From Micromonospora foliorum (GTDB taxonomy: Bacteria > Actinomycetota > Actinomycetes > Mycobacteriales > Micromonosporaceae), in the NCBI RefSeq assembly GCF_022229015.1, contig NZ_JAKKFF010000069.1:1-37178 (forward strand): 37,178 nucleotides of DNA. The letters run 5' to 3'. Under the pieces are notes generated by a model, which was given only the letters and a program-made list of their open reading frames with translations, did no database searches and had not been told where the DNA came from. Position numbers and translations under genes: made by a program. Positions 8,085 to 17,057 of the stretch are shown piece by piece; the stretch's first letter is position 1; each line of letters starts with the position of its first letter.

Positions 8085-9029
8085 TCAGAGGACGGCGCGC
8101 AGCGCCGCCAGATCGTCGTCGCTGGGCTCCCAGGTGCCGGCGACGGCGTTGGCGCGCACCTGCTCCGGCGTGGTGGCACCGGCGATCACCGAGGTCACCG
8201 CCGGCTGGGCGGCCAGCCCACCGATCGCCACCTGGAGCATCGTCAGACCCCGCTCGGCGGCGTACGCCTCGATCGCCTCGATGGTGTCCCAGTCGGCCGC
8301 GGCGAGCCGCTCCGCGTACCGGCCACCGCCGGAGAGCCGGCTGCCGGCCGGCGGCTGAGCCTCGCGCTTGTACTTGCCGGTGAGCAGACCGTTGGCCAGC
8401 GGGAAGAACGGCAACATGCCGAGGCCGAACCGCTCACACGCCGGGATCACCTCGGCCTCCACCGAGCGCTCCACCAGGCTGTAGTGGTTCTGCGCGCTGA
8501 TGAAGCGGGACCGGCCGTTGGACGAGGCGACCCAGTCCGCGTCGGCGATCTGCCAGCCGGCGAAGTTGGAGTTGCCCAGGTAGCGCACCTTCCCGTCGCG
8601 GACCAGGTCGTCCAGGGCGGCGAGGGTCTCGTCGATCGGGGTGCCCGGGTCGGGCTCGTGCATCTGGTACAGGTCGATGTGGTCGGTGCCGAGCCGGCGC
8701 AGCGACGCCTCCACCGCGCGGGCGATGTAGCGCCGCGCACCACGCGCGCCGAAGTCCGGCCCGTTGAGGCCGTTCATGTCCATGCCGAACTTGGTGGCCA
8801 CCACCACGTCGTCCCGGCGCCCCTTGAGCGCCTGCCCGAGCAGCTCCTCGGAGCTGCCCTGCGGCTCGCCGTAGATGTCGGCGGTGTCGAAGAGGGTGAT
8901 CCCCTCGTCCAGGGCGGCGTCCACCACCGCCCGGGTGCCGTCGAGGTCCAGCTTGCGGCCGAAGTTGTTGCAGCCGATGCCGACCACGGACACCACGAGC
9001 CCGGAGTCGCCCAGCCGGCGATAGGTCAT
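8085..9029 (-). CDS. Aldo/keto reductase family oxidoreductase
   Basis: NADPH-dependent reductase of the AKR superfamily (TIM barrel), cytosolic; substrate not predictable. Motifs: MTYRRLGDSGLVVSVVGIGCNNFG at the N terminus, LFDTADIYG (catalytic Asp and Tyr), VVVATKFG (catalytic Lys), IDLYQMHEPDPGTPIDETL (catalytic His), RYLGNSNFAGWQI, then the C-terminal cofactor-binding stretch VAIGGLAAQPAVTSVIAGATTPEQV. 314 residues from the chosen ATG, a normal length. In-frame GTG codons at 9038 and 9047 are alternative starts; the 9038 start has a GGGTGG upstream and is almost as likely. It stands alone, downstream of the ABC-F gene on the same strand. Confidence 0.9.
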   Translation of the reverse strand: MTYRRLGDSGLVVSVVGIGCNNFGRKLDLDGTRAVVDAALDEGITLFDTADIYGEPQGSSEELLGQALKGRRDDVVVATKFGMDMNGLNGPDFGARGARRYIARAVEASLRRLGTDHIDLYQMHEPDPGTPIDETLAALDDLVRDGKVRYLGNSNFAGWQIADADWVASSNGRSRFISAQNHYSLVERSVEAEVIPACERFGLGMLPFFPLANGLLTGKYKREAQPPAGSRLSGGGRYAERLAAADWDTIEAIEAYAAERGLTMLQVAIGGLAAQPAVTSVIAGATTPEQVRANAVAGTWEPSDDDLAALRAVL

Positions 9030-9083
9030 CTCAGTCACGAGATCCACCCTATGCCGGCCGGACGCACCGTCGCCGAGGACCGC

Positions 9084-10763
9084 TCACCCGACGTCCCACA
9101 CCGGTTCCGGGGTCTCCACCACCTCGCTGTCGCCTCGGAACAGCACGAACCGGTCGAAGGAGCGGGTGAACCAACGGTCGTGGGTGACCGCGATCACCGT
9201 GCCCTCGAAGGCGTTCAGACCCGCTTCGAGCGCTTCCGCGCTGGCCAGGTCGAGGTTGTCGGTGGGCTCGTCGAGCAGCAGCAGGGTCGCCCCGGACAAC
9301 TCCAGCAGCAGCACCAGGAACCGGGCCTGCTGCCCGCCGGAGAGCGTGCCGAAGCGCTGGTCGCCCTGCGCGGCCAGCTCGTAGCGACTGAGCACCCCCA
9401 TCGCCGCGTGCCGGTCCATCCCGGTGCGGTGCTCGTCGCCCCGCCAGAGGATCTCGACGAGCGTCTTCGACATCAGCTCCGGCCGGTCGTGGGTCTGGGA
9501 GAAGTGCCCGGGGCGGACCCGGGCACCGAGGCGGGCCGTGCCGTCGTGCGCCACCGGAGCGAGCGCCCCCGCCCCGTCGACCGGCCCGTTCGCCGGGTCC
9601 GGGTCGGTGCCGCCGCGGGCCAGCAGCCGCAGGAAGTGCGACTTGCCGGTGCCGTTGGCACCGAGCACCGCCACCCGGTCGCCGTACCAGATCTCCAGGT
9701 CGAAGGGGAAGGTCAGGCCGTCGAGCTCCAGCTGCTCGCAGACGACCGCGCGCTTGCCGGTCCGCCCGCCGCTGAGCCGCATCCGGATGTCCTGGTCCTT
9801 CGGCGGTACGGGCGGCGGCCCGGCCTCCTCGAACTTGCGCAACCGGGTCTGCGCGGCCTGGTAGCGCGAGGCCAACCCGTCGTTGTACGCGGCCTTCTGC
9901 TTGTACATCAGCATCAGCTCGCGCAGCTTCTGGTGCTCCTCGTCCCAGCGTCGGCGCAGCTCGTCGAGGCGGGCATGTCGAGCCACCCGAGCCTCGTGCC
10001 AGCTGGCGAAGCCGCCCGGGTGCACCCAGGCGCTGCCACCCTCGACGGCAACCACCCGGTCGGCGCTCTGGGCCAGCAGCTCGCGGTCGTGCGAGACGTA
10101 GAGCACCGACTTCGTCGACTCGCGCAGCCGCGCCTCCAGCCAGCGTTTGCCGGGCACGTCGAGGAAGTTGTCCGGTTCGTCGAGCAGCAGCACCTCGTCC
10201 GGCCCGCGCAGCAGCAACTCCAGGGCGAAGCGCTTCTGCTGACCGCCGGAGAGGGTGCGCACCGGCCGGTCCCGTACGGCGTCCCAGGGCTGGCCGAGCA
10301 CGATTGTCGCGACGGTGTCGAAGAGCACCTCGGCGTCGTACCCGCCGGCCTCGCCCCAGGCGCCGAGCGCGTCGGCGTACGCCAGTTGGGCCTTTCCCGC
10401 GGCGTTGCTGAACTTGCCGTGGGCCTCGGCCGCCCGCATGGCCGCCTCGGTCTCGCCGAGCCGCCGACCGGCGTCGCGCAGCGACGGTGGGGCCAGCGAC
10501 AACGCCAGGTCGGCGAGGGTCGACTCGTCGCCGATCATGCCGATGAACTGGCGCATCACGCCCAGCCCGCCGGCCCGCGCGACAACGCCGCTGCGCACCG
10601 GCAGGTCGCCGGCGACCATCCTCAGCAGGGTCGTCTTTCCCGCCCCGTTCGGCCCGACCAGGGCGACCTTGCTGCCCTCCCCGACCCGGAACGACACGTC
10701 GGCGAAGAGTTCCCGACCGTCGGGCAGGATGTGCCCGACCGCTGCCACGTCCACGTATCCCAC
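9084..10763 (-). CDS. ABC-F family ATPase (two nucleotide-binding domains, no membrane part)
   Basis: 559 residues with two ATP-binding cassettes in tandem and no transmembrane segments, the mark of ABC-F proteins. Members bind the ribosome as translation factors or antibiotic-protection proteins. First domain: Walker A GPNGAGKTT (about 38), signature LSGGQQKRF, Walker B VLLLDEPDNFLD. Second domain: GANGTGKS, signature LSGGQQARF, LLLLDEPTDNLD, and the switch His in VTHDR. Between them is the charged inter-domain linker (DELRRRWDEEHQKLRELMLMYKQ ... YQAAQTRLRKFEEA, split here), which in the family reaches the peptidyl-transferase centre. A housekeeping or resistance role cannot be told apart from sequence alone. 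It follows the methyltransferase gene by 41 nt and may be co-transcribed. GTG start; a second in-frame GTG at 10754 is possible. Confidence 0.9.
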   Translation of the reverse strand: MGYVDVAAVGHILPDGRELFADVSFRVGEGSKVALVGPNGAGKTTLLRMVAGDLPVRSGVVARAGGLGVMRQFIGMIGDESTLADLALSLAPPSLRDAGRRLGETEAAMRAAEAHGKFSNAAGKAQLAYADALGAWGEAGGYDAEVLFDTVATIVLGQPWDAVRDRPVRTLSGGQQKRFALELLLRGPDEVLLLDEPDNFLDVPGKRWLEARLRESTKSVLYVSHDRELLAQSADRVVAVEGGSAWVHPGGFASWHEARVARHARLDELRRRWDEEHQKLRELMLMYKQKAAYNDGLASRYQAAQTRLRKFEEAGPPPVPPKDQDIRMRLSGGRTGKRAVVCEQLELDGLTFPFDLEIWYGDRVAVLGANGTGKSHFLRLLARGGTDPDPANGPVDGAGALAPVAHDGTARLGARVRPGHFSQTHDRPELMSKTLVEILWRGDEHRTGMDRHAAMGVLSRYELAAQGDQRFGTLSGGQQARFLVLLLELSGATLLLLDEPTDNLDLASAEALEAGLNAFEGTVIAVTHDRWFTRSFDRFVLFRGDSEVVETPEPVWDVG

Positions 10764-10804
10764 GCCGGGATCCTGCCCCAGTGAGGGTCGGGGGGTATAT
10801 CCAA

Positions 10805-11410
10805 TTACCGGGTGACGCGCAGCACCCGGAAGCCCTTCTGGCTGGCGTACCGCTCGACCTGCCAGCTCTGCTCGGTGAGCCAGCGTTGCAGCGAGTCGCC
10901 GCCGAGGTGCCGGGCGACGACCAACCAGCCGACGCCGTCCGGGGCGAGTCGGGGCAGCCAGCGCAGCAGCAGGTCGTGCAGCCCGTCCTTGCCGATCCGG
11001 ATGGGTGGGTTCGACCAGAGCTGGGCGAAGCGGACGCCGTCCGGAACGTCGTCCGGCGCGCTGACCCGGACCCGGTCGGCAGCGCCGATCCGGGCCGCGT
11101 TGGCGGCGGTCAACTCGCGGGCCCGGGCGTTGACGTCGACGGCCCAGATGGTGCTCGTGGGCGCGAGGTCGGCCAGCACACAGCTGATCGGCCCGAACCC
11201 GCAGCCGAGGTCGAGCAGGTCGCCACCGGTGTCGGCGGCGGGCAGCTCGGCCTTACGCAGGAGCACCGCGGTGCCCGGGTCGAGCCGACTGGCGGAGAAG
11301 ACCCCGCCGGCCGAGGTGAGCCGGTAGTCGCGGTCGGCGACGGAGAACTCGACCTCGCGCGCCGGGGCGTCGCTGGTGGGCTGAGCGGTGAAGTAGTGGT
11401 CGCCGGTCAC
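10805..11410 (-). CDS. RsmC-like class I SAM-dependent methyltransferase
   Basis: 201 residues from the chosen GTG (TGDHYFTAQPTS follows). Motif I LLDLGCGFGPISCVLADLAP binds S-adenosylmethionine and AVDVNARARELTAANA is the acidic motif II loop. The catalytic NPP motif is in LWSNPPIRIGKDGLHDLLLRW, as in guanine-N2 methyltransferases of rRNA. The FSASRLDPGTAVLL segment before motif I matches the RsmC C-terminal domain (16S rRNA m2G1207), here without the N-terminal half-domain of the enterobacterial enzyme. The exact target is inferred. An upstream in-frame start at 11461 would add a Cys/Arg-rich leader with no family resemblance. Pairing with an ABC-F gene suggests a shared ribosome theme. Confidence 0.85.
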   Translation of the reverse strand: MTGDHYFTAQPTSDAPAREVEFSVADRDYRLTSAGGVFSASRLDPGTAVLLRKAELPAADTGGDLLDLGCGFGPISCVLADLAPTSTIWAVDVNARARELTAANAARIGAADRVRVSAPDDVPDGVRFAQLWSNPPIRIGKDGLHDLLLRWLPRLAPDGVGWLVVARHLGGDSLQRWLTEQSWQVERYASQKGFRVLRVTR

Positions 11411-11491
11411 CCGGCAATTCTCGCACCGGTCTCGGGCGGCCCCGACACGGCCCGCACGCACATTTCCTCGAAATTACCCCCTAAAGGGACA

Positions 11492-12652
11492 ATGACTTCT
11501 AGTCTGGGCGACATGGTGTATCGGTACCAGTCCGATGAGGACGCTTTCGAGGAGTACCCGGAGCCCGGGTCCGACCTGTCGGTGCTCGGCGCCGGTCCGC
11601 CCCCGCCGGCCGGGCCCTCTCCGTCGCGCTTCCCCACGCCGTCGCTGCCCCGGCCGAACCAGCTCTCGCTGCCCTCGTCGCAGCCCGTGCCGACTCGCGC
11701 CGAGGTGCCGCAGCCGGTGCCGGCCCGTGCCGAGGTGCCGCAGCCCGTGCCTGCTCGTGGCGACGTGGCGCAGCCACTGCCGACTCGTGCCGACATCCCG
11801 CCCGCCCCGCCTCGCAGCCAGATCTACACCTCGGCGGCGCCGGCGGAGCCGTCCGGCCGGCGCGGTGGCGGCCGACTGTGGCAGGTACTGATCGGCGGCG
11901 CAGCCGTCCTGGTGCTGCTCGCCCTCTGCGGCCTCGGTGCCGCCGCGTTGCTCATGGACCGCAACGAGCAGCAGCCGCAGACCAGCCCGACGTACCAGCC
12001 GAACGCCGCCCCGACGTCGGCCTCCGCGGAACGCCTGGCCCTCGATTCCCGGGACACCGACCAGGCCCCGCTCACCGCCAGGGAACTCTTCCCCGGCAAC
12101 GAACTGAAGCTCACCGACGGCCAGCCGAGCTACCAGGTGCTCAAGACCCAGTCCAGCGGCAGTTGCGCCGTCGCCGCCACCGACGAGGTCGCCGACCTGC
12201 TGGTCCGGCTCGGCTGCAACCAGGTCGTCCGGGCCACGCTGAGTACGCCCGACGGCGGCCACCTGGTCACCGCCGGCCTGTTCAACCTCACCGACAAGGT
12301 CAGCGCGGAACGAGCCCGCGACCGACTCCGGCAACTGCTCGACGAGCGGCAGGGCCGTTTCCGTGGCCTCACCACCGACGACGGCGACGGCACCGATGTC
12401 CTGGCCAGCGCTCCGGCCCGCGTCGGTTGGCAGGTCCGTGGCCACTACCTGGCGTACGCCCTGGTGGTCCGCAAGGACGGGGCACCGGTCAAGGCGGGTG
12501 ACGCCAAGGTCCGCGAGATCCTGTTCGACATGATCGAGCTGCACCTCAGTCGGGGCGTGCTGCAGAGCCGGGCCGACGGTGGCACCGCCGCACAGCCGAC
12601 GGCGGCCCCGACCGGCAGCAACGCGAACCAGGGCGGCCTGCCGGGCGACTGA
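11492..12652 (+). CDS. Proline-rich single-pass membrane protein of unknown function
   Basis: 386 residues, family not recognised. The ATG follows AAAGGGAC and starts MTSSLGDMVYRYQSDEDAF. Residues about 20-130 are disordered, Pro/Ala-rich and contain four copies of a 10-residue repeat (QPVPTRAEVP and variants). One transmembrane helix follows (about 130-152, LWQVLIGGAAVLVLLALCGLGAAALL), so the N terminus is probably cytoplasmic. The outside part has a linker and a folded domain of about 170 residues (ELKLTDGQPSYQVLKTQSSGSCAVAATDE, LVRLGCNQVVRATLSTPDG), with two cysteines that could pair. The C-terminal tail is Ala/Thr/Gly-rich. It is divergent from the methyltransferase gene and its stop codon is 12 nt from that of truA. 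Confidence 0.75.
   Translation: MTSSLGDMVYRYQSDEDAFEEYPEPGSDLSVLGAGPPPPAGPSPSRFPTPSLPRPNQLSLPSSQPVPTRAEVPQPVPARAEVPQPVPARGDVAQPLPTRADIPPAPPRSQIYTSAAPAEPSGRRGGGRLWQVLIGGAAVLVLLALCGLGAAALLMDRNEQQPQTSPTYQPNAAPTSASAERLALDSRDTDQAPLTARELFPGNELKLTDGQPSYQVLKTQSSGSCAVAATDEVADLLVRLGCNQVVRATLSTPDGGHLVTAGLFNLTDKVSAERARDRLRQLLDERQGRFRGLTTDDGDGTDVLASAPARVGWQVRGHYLAYALVVRKDGAPVKAGDAKVREILFDMIELHLSRGVLQSRADGGTAAQPTAAPTGSNANQGGLPGD
11690..11809 (+). repeat. Four 30-bp tandem repeats encoding QPVPTRAEVP-type units
   Basis: Units read QPVPTRAEVP, QPVPARAEVP, QPVPARGDVA and QPLPTRADIP. Nucleotide similarity is high (CAGCCSGTGCC...GCCGAGGTGCCG), which points to recent tandem duplication in the disordered cytoplasmic segment of the membrane protein. 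Confidence 0.8.
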
Positions 12653-12664
12653 CCCTGCGGGCCG

Positions 12665-13495
12665 TCAACCCTCGATCGGGACCCGCAACCGGCGGGTGAG
12701 GGTGGCGCGGTGGGCGTACTCGGCCGGATCGGCCGGGTAGCCGACGGCGACCAGCGTCAGCCCGCGCGCGGGGGCCACGGTCACCTCACTGGACCGCTCC
12801 CGCTGGGTGAGCAGGGTGCCCGGCCACTCGACCGGGCGGCGGCCGTCCCCGGCCACGAGCATGGCCCCCACCAGGCTGCGCACCATCGCCTGGCAGAACG
12901 CGTCGGCCTGCACGGTGGCGACCAGGATGCCGTCCGGGTCGCGGCGCCAGTCCAGCCGGGTCACCTCGCGCAGCGTGGTCGCGTGCTCCTTGCGCCGGCA
13001 GTACGCGGCGAAGTCGTGCTCCCCCACCAGGCCGGCCGCGGCGGCATTCAGCGCGGTCAGGTCCAACGGCTTCGGCCACGCCAGCACCTCGTGCCGGCGC
13101 AGCGGCTCGGCACCGAACGGCGCGTCGGTGACCCGGTACTCGTAGCGCCGGAAGGTGGCCGAGAACCGGGCGTCGAAGTCGGCCGGCACCTCGGTCATCG
13201 CCCGTACCCGCACGTCGGTGGGGAGCAGCCGGGCCAGGCGACGCAGCAGTCGTTCCTCGTGCTGCCGCCACACCTCCACCGGCAGGTCCAGGTGGCACAC
13301 CTGCCCCGTGGCGTGCACCCCCGCGTCGGTCCGTCCGGCCACCGTCAGCCCGGTGGCCGTACCGACGCCGAGGACCAGGTCCAGGGTCTCGACGAGCACC
13401 CCCGCGACGGTGCGCCGGGTCGGCTGGGCGGCCCAGCCGGAGAAGTCGGTGCCGTCGTACGAGACGTCCAGCCGTAGCCGGATCCGCTCGTCCAC
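12665..13495 (-). CDS. truA: tRNA pseudouridine synthase A
   Basis: Isomerises uridines 38-40 in the tRNA anticodon arm. 276 residues from the chosen GTG, which has AGGAGG 6 nt upstream; the open frame runs further 5' but into the intergenic hairpin. Motifs: RLRLDVSYDGTDFSGWAAQP at the N terminus, GRTDAGVHATGQ with the catalytic Asp, RRYEYRVTD, HDFAAYCRRKEHATTLREV, and FCQAMVRSLVGAMLVAGDGR near the C terminus. It closes the rpoA-rplQ group, a common position in actinobacteria. It is separated from rplQ by a strong hairpin, so it probably depends on read-through. Confidence 0.95.
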   Translation of the reverse strand: MDERIRLRLDVSYDGTDFSGWAAQPTRRTVAGVLVETLDLVLGVGTATGLTVAGRTDAGVHATGQVCHLDLPVEVWRQHEERLLRRLARLLPTDVRVRAMTEVPADFDARFSATFRRYEYRVTDAPFGAEPLRRHEVLAWPKPLDLTALNAAAAGLVGEHDFAAYCRRKEHATTLREVTRLDWRRDPDGILVATVQADAFCQAMVRSLVGAMLVAGDGRRPVEWPGTLLTQRERSSEVTVAPARGLTLVAVGYPADPAEYAHRATLTRRLRVPIEG

Positions 13496-13516
13496 CTCGT
13501 ACCTCCTGTTACGGGT

Positions 13517-13549
13517 CGGGCCCGACACCCCGATGGGGTGCCGGGCCCG
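13517..13549 (-). terminator. Hairpin between rplQ and truA
   Basis: CGGGCCCGACACCCC (13517-13531) pairs with GGGGTGCCGGGCCCG (13535-13549) with a single mismatch and a 3-nt loop. It lies 14 nt downstream of the rplQ stop and 10 nt before the truA ribosome-binding site. Likely a leaky terminator that lowers truA relative to the ribosomal genes. Confidence 0.65.
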
Positions 13550-13562
13550 ACAATGCCCTTGA

Positions 13563-14120
13563 TCAGGCCTTGTTCTCGGTGGCCTCGTCGCTGTCCTCGC
13601 GGGCGGCGTCGGTGTCACCGGACGCCGACACCGGCGCCTCGGAGTCCTGGTCGGCCGGAGCCGACTTCGGGGCCTCGTCGGCCGGGGCGAGCGCCTCGAC
13701 CTTGTCCTGCTGCGCGGCCTTGCGGGCGGCGGTCTTCTTGTTCACCTTCGGCTCGGCGACCTGAAGCTCCTCCACCAGCTCGATGATGGCCATCGGCGCG
13801 TTGTCACCCTTGCGCGGACCGGTCTTCACGATCCGGGTGTAACCGCCGGGGCGGTTGGAGTACCGGGGCGCGATCTGGTCGAACAGGGCGTAGACCACGT
13901 CCTTGTCCTTGACGACACCCAGCACACGCCGCCGCGAGGCGAGGTCACCGCGCTTGGCCTTGGTGATGAGCTGCTCGGCCAGCGGGCGCAGCCGCCGGGC
14001 CTTCGTCTCGGTGGTCTGGATCTTGCCGTGCTGGAACAGCGCGGTCGCCAGGTTGGCGAGCATCAGCCGCTCGTGCGAGGGGCTGCCGCCGAGGCGGGGG
14101 CCCTTGGTGGGCGTGGGCAT
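13563..14120 (-). CDS. rplQ: 50S ribosomal protein L17 with extended C-terminal tail
   Basis: 185 residues. The first 120 or so are standard L17 ([72 protein letters not shown]), located at the base of the large subunit near the exit tunnel. The remaining 60 residues are an Ala/Glu/Asp/Lys-rich low-complexity tail ([32 protein letters not shown]) absent from the E. coli protein but usual in actinobacteria. The ATG is preceded by GAGGAG. It follows rpoA by 34 nt in the same transcript. Confidence 0.98.
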   Translation of the reverse strand: MPTPTKGPRLGGSPSHERLMLANLATALFQHGKIQTTETKARRLRPLAEQLITKAKRGDLASRRRVLGVVKDKDVVYALFDQIAPRYSNRPGGYTRIVKTGPRKGDNAPMAIIELVEELQVAEPKVNKKTAARKAAQQDKVEALAPADEAPKSAPADQDSEAPVSASGDTDAAREDSDEATENKA

Positions 14121-14154
14121 TTTTGGTGCTCCTCAGTTGTGGCGGCAGCGCGGA

Positions 14155-15177
14155 CTAGAGCTGCTCGGTCTCGCGGTAGTCGTCGGTGTCGTAGTCGGCC
14201 TCGCCGAAGGTGTCCACGACGTGCGCCGGGTCGAAGTTCGGAGCCGAGTCCTTCAGCCCGAGACCCATCCCGGCGAGCTTCATCTTGACCTCGTCGATCG
14301 ACTTCTGACCGAAGTTGCGAATGTCGAGGAGGTCGGCCTCGGTACGCCCGATGAGCTCACCAACGGAGTTGATGCCCTCGCGCTTGAGGCAGTTGTAGGA
14401 GCGGACGGTGAGGTCCAGCTCCTCGATCGGCAGGGCAAGGTCCGCCGCCAGCTGGGCGTCCTGCGGGGACGGCCCGATGTCGATGCCCTCGGCGGTCTCG
14501 TCCAGCTCCCGGGCCAGCCCGAACAGCTCCACAAGCGTCGAACCGGCGGAGGCCAGCGCCGTACGCGGACCCATCGACGGCTTGGTCTCGACGTCGATGA
14601 TCAGCCGGTCGAAGTCGGTCCGCTGCTCGACACGGGTCGCCTCGACGCGGTAGGTCACCTTCAGCACCGGCGAGTAGATCGAGTCGACCGGGATCCGGCC
14701 GATCTCCGCGCCGGACTGCTTGTTCTGCGCCGCCGTCACGTAGCCCCGGCCGCGCTCGACGGTCAGCTCCATGTCGAGCCGGCCCTTGCCGTTCAGGGTG
14801 GCGAGCTTGAGATCCGGGTTGTGCACCGAGACGCCGGCCGGCGGCTGGATGTCGCCCGCGGTCACGTCGCCCGGGCCCTGCTTACGCAGGTACATGCTGA
14901 CCGGCTCGTCGTGCTCGGAGCTGACGCACAGCTCCTTGATGTTCATGACGAGCTCGACCACGTCCTCCTTGACACCGGGGATCGTGGTGAACTCGTGCAG
15001 CACACCGTCGATCTTGATCGAGGTGACGGCCGCGCCCGGGATCGACGACAGCAGCGTACGCCGCAGCGAGTTACCCAGGGTGTAGCCGAAGCCCGGCTCC
15101 AGCGGCTCGATGGCGAACCGGGAGCGGGTCTCGTTGATCGACTCCTCGGAGAGGGAGGGTCGCTGGCTGATGAGCAT
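14155..15177 (-). CDS. rpoA: DNA-directed RNA polymerase subunit alpha
   Basis: 340 residues. The N-terminal domain (1-230: [26 protein letters not shown], the dimer and beta/beta-prime contact) starts RNA polymerase assembly. The C-terminal domain (about 250-315: [45 protein letters not shown]) contacts UP elements and activators. An acidic tail closes it. It lies between rpsD and rplQ as in most bacteria; a strong UUCG-capped hairpin in the 98-nt gap after rpsD may set its level. Confidence 0.98.
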   Translation of the reverse strand: MLISQRPSLSEESINETRSRFAIEPLEPGFGYTLGNSLRRTLLSSIPGAAVTSIKIDGVLHEFTTIPGVKEDVVELVMNIKELCVSSEHDEPVSMYLRKQGPGDVTAGDIQPPAGVSVHNPDLKLATLNGKGRLDMELTVERGRGYVTAAQNKQSGAEIGRIPVDSIYSPVLKVTYRVEATRVEQRTDFDRLIIDVETKPSMGPRTALASAGSTLVELFGLARELDETAEGIDIGPSPQDAQLAADLALPIEELDLTVRSYNCLKREGINSVGELIGRTEADLLDIRNFGQKSIDEVKMKLAGMGLGLKDSAPNFDPAHVVDTFGEADYDTDDYRETEQL

Positions 15178-15233
15178 CTTTTCTCTTCTCTTCCGGGGCG
15201 CCCGCTATTTGACGCCCACGACACAAACTGTTC

Positions 15234-15263
15234 CGGTGGCCCGCCCCGAAGGGCGGGCCACCG
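15234..15263 (-). other. Intercistronic hairpin with UUCG loop, rpsD-rpoA
   Basis: A perfect 13-bp stem, CGGTGGCCCGCCC / GGGCGGGCCACCG, closes on C(UUCG)G when read on the minus strand, an exceptionally stable tetraloop. It sits 12 nt after the rpsD stop. It may act as a partial terminator or as a 3' stabiliser after RNA processing. Confidence 0.75.
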
Positions 15264-15275
15264 AACGAGCTCGGA

Positions 15276-15902
15276 CTACTTGGAGTAGAGCTCGACGATC
15301 AACTGCTCCTGGACCTGCGTGTCGATGACCTGCCGGGCCGGGAGGGAGTGCACGAGCACCTTCATCTGGCTCGGGATGGCCTCAAGCCACGCCGGAACCG
15401 CCCGCGAGCCGGCCTGAGCCTGCGCGACGATGAACGGGGTGAGCTCCTTGCTCTTGCCCCGAACCTCGATGATGTCGTGCTCCTTGACGCGGTACGACGG
15501 GATGTCGACCTTCTTGCCGTTCACCGTGAAGTGACCGTGCTTGACCAGCTGGCGGGCCATGTCCCGCGAGTGGGCGTAGCCGGCCCGGTAAACGACGTTG
15601 TCCAGCCGCGACTCGAGGATCTGCAGGAGGACCTCACCGGTCTTGGCCTGCTTGCCAACGGCTTCCTCGTAGTAACCGCGGAACTGCTTCTCCAGCACGC
15701 CGTAAACCCGGCGGGCCTTCTGCTTCTCACGGAGCTGGAGCAGGTACTCCGTCTCCTTGGTGCGGCCGCGGCCGTGCTGCCCGGGCGGGAACGGCCGGGA
15801 CTCGAACGGGCACTTCGGACCATCGCACTTGCTGCCCTTGAGGAACAGCTTCATCTTCTCCCGCCGGCAACGGCGGCAGTCTGCACCGGTGTAACGAGCC
15901 AT
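15276..15902 (-). CDS. rpsD: 30S ribosomal protein S4 (zinc-binding form)
   Basis: 208 residues. Binds the 5' domain of 16S rRNA and nucleates 30S assembly. The N terminus carries four cysteines, C9-x2-C12 and C26-x4-C31 (DCRRCRREK ... SKCDGPKC), which form a zinc site; the S4 RNA-binding domain is at about 95-160 (RLDNVVYRAGYAHSRDMARQ, GHFTVNGKKVDIPSY). ATG start with AGAGGTAGAGAG upstream. It follows rpsK by 13 nt. Confidence 0.98.
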   Translation of the reverse strand: MARYTGADCRRCRREKMKLFLKGSKCDGPKCPFESRPFPPGQHGRGRTKETEYLLQLREKQKARRVYGVLEKQFRGYYEEAVGKQAKTGEVLLQILESRLDNVVYRAGYAHSRDMARQLVKHGHFTVNGKKVDIPSYRVKEHDIIEVRGKSKELTPFIVAQAQAGSRAVPAWLEAIPSQMKVLVHSLPARQVIDTQVQEQLIVELYSK

Positions 15903-15915
15903 CTCTCTCTACCTC

Positions 15916-16323
15916 TCAGACCCGGCGACGCTTCGGCGGACGGCACCCGTTGTGCGGCTGCGGGGTGACGTCGGCGATCTGGCCGACCTCGAGGCCCACG
16001 GCCTGCAGCGAACGGATGGCGGTTTCCCGGCCGGAGCCGGGGCCCTTGACGAACACGTCGACCTTGCGCATGCCGTGCTCCATCGCGCGACGCGCGGCAG
16101 CCTCGGCGGCCAGCTGCGCGGCGAACGGAGTCGACTTGCGGGAGCCCTTGAAGCCGACCTGGCCAGCGGAGGCCCAGGAGATGACCGCACCGGTCGGGTC
16201 CGTGATGGACACGATGGTGTTGTTGAACGTGCTCTTGATGTGCGCCTGCCCGTGGGCGACGTTCTTGCGTTCCTTGCGCCGGACCTTCTTTACAGCGGCT
16301 CCGGCACGAGCCTTCGGTGGCAT
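15916..16323 (-). CDS. rpsK: 30S ribosomal protein S11
   Basis: 135 residues, typical length. Platform protein of the small subunit that lines the E-site mRNA path. Signatures: [62 protein letters not shown], and the basic C terminus [13 protein letters not shown]. Start ATG reads [17 protein letters not shown]. It lies 87 nt after rpsM, in the infA-rpmJ-rpsM-rpsK-rpsD-rpoA-rplQ order. Confidence 0.98.
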   Translation of the reverse strand: MPPKARAGAAVKKVRRKERKNVAHGQAHIKSTFNNTIVSITDPTGAVISWASAGQVGFKGSRKSTPFAAQLAAEAAARRAMEHGMRKVDVFVKGPGSGRETAIRSLQAVGLEVGQIADVTPQPHNGCRPPKRRRV

Positions 16324-16410
16324 AAGTCTGTGCGCTCCTAGTTGACTTTCCGGATTGGGTTGCGGCCCGCCCTGACTCGGCGGCGACCGGCCCCGTCATC
16401 CGGTCAAGAA

Positions 16411-16791
16411 CTACTTCTTGCCGGGCTTCTTCTTGCCGGCGACGGTCCGCTTCGGGCCCTTGCGGGTCCGTGCGTTGGTCTTGGTCCGCTGGCCACGCAC
16501 GGGCAGGCCCCGGCGGTGCCGGATGCCGGCGTAGCAGCCGATCTCAACCTTGCGGCGGATGTCAGCGGCGACCTCGCGGCGCAGGTCGCCTTCAACCTTG
16601 TAGTTGCCCTCGATGTGGTCGCGGAGCTGCACGAGCTCCTCGTCCGTGAGGTCCCGAGCACGCTTGTCCGGCGAGATGCCGGTGGCGGCGAGTGTCTCCA
16701 GGGCGCGGGTGCGACCGACCCCGAAGATGTAGGTGAGCGCGATCTCCAACCGCTTTTCGCGGGGGAGATCCACGCCGACTAGACGTGCCAT
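16411..16791 (-). CDS. rpsM: 30S ribosomal protein S13
   Basis: 126 residues. Head protein of the 30S subunit that contacts the P-site tRNA and bridges to the large subunit. N-terminal [30 protein letters not shown], helix-two-turn-helix, the C-terminal motif [27 protein letters not shown], and a Lys-rich end (AGKKKPGKK). ATG start with GAGGAG upstream. A 266-nt gap separates it from rpmJ. Confidence 0.98.
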   Translation of the reverse strand: MARLVGVDLPREKRLEIALTYIFGVGRTRALETLAATGISPDKRARDLTDEELVQLRDHIEGNYKVEGDLRREVAADIRRKVEIGCYAGIRHRRGLPVRGQRTKTNARTRKGPKRTVAGKKKPGKK

Positions 16792-17057
16792 GTGCGGGCG
16801 TACTCCTCGTGATGTGTGGCGGAGGTGTGGACCCGTCCCACCCCGCTACCGGCCGTCCCGTCTTTCCGACGCGGTTCGCGCCGGCGACCGGGATCGGTCG
16901 CTGCCCAAGCGGGCCCCGGCCTCCGACCGGGGGTCAGCCACGCAGAGGTACGTCTGGCGTACCGCTCGCGGCTGGGACGAGCATGTGTGATGTGTGTGTC
17001 GCTGGGGATCCGCCTGGACCAACGCCACCCGGCCGTGCTCCGGCCGGACGGGCTGAG
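16792..17057 (-). other. rpmJ-rpsM intergenic stretch, no gene seen
   Basis: Contains a small hairpin just downstream of rpmJ, CCGGCCG-tgctc-CGGCCGG (17029-17047), and a purine/pyrimidine-skewed GTGTGATGTGTGTGT stretch (about 16985-17000). No good promoter match was found. The gap is unusually long for this operon, so a separate promoter for rpsM is possible. Confidence 0.4.

Noticed and set aside
7983..10784. A 933-codon plus-strand frame opposite the aldo/keto reductase and ABC-F genes
   Set aside because: It is a shadow of two well-supported genes; the protein is low-complexity and resembles nothing.
16985..17000. GTGTGATGTGTGTGT as a functional microsatellite
   Set aside because: Too short and imperfect to separate from chance.
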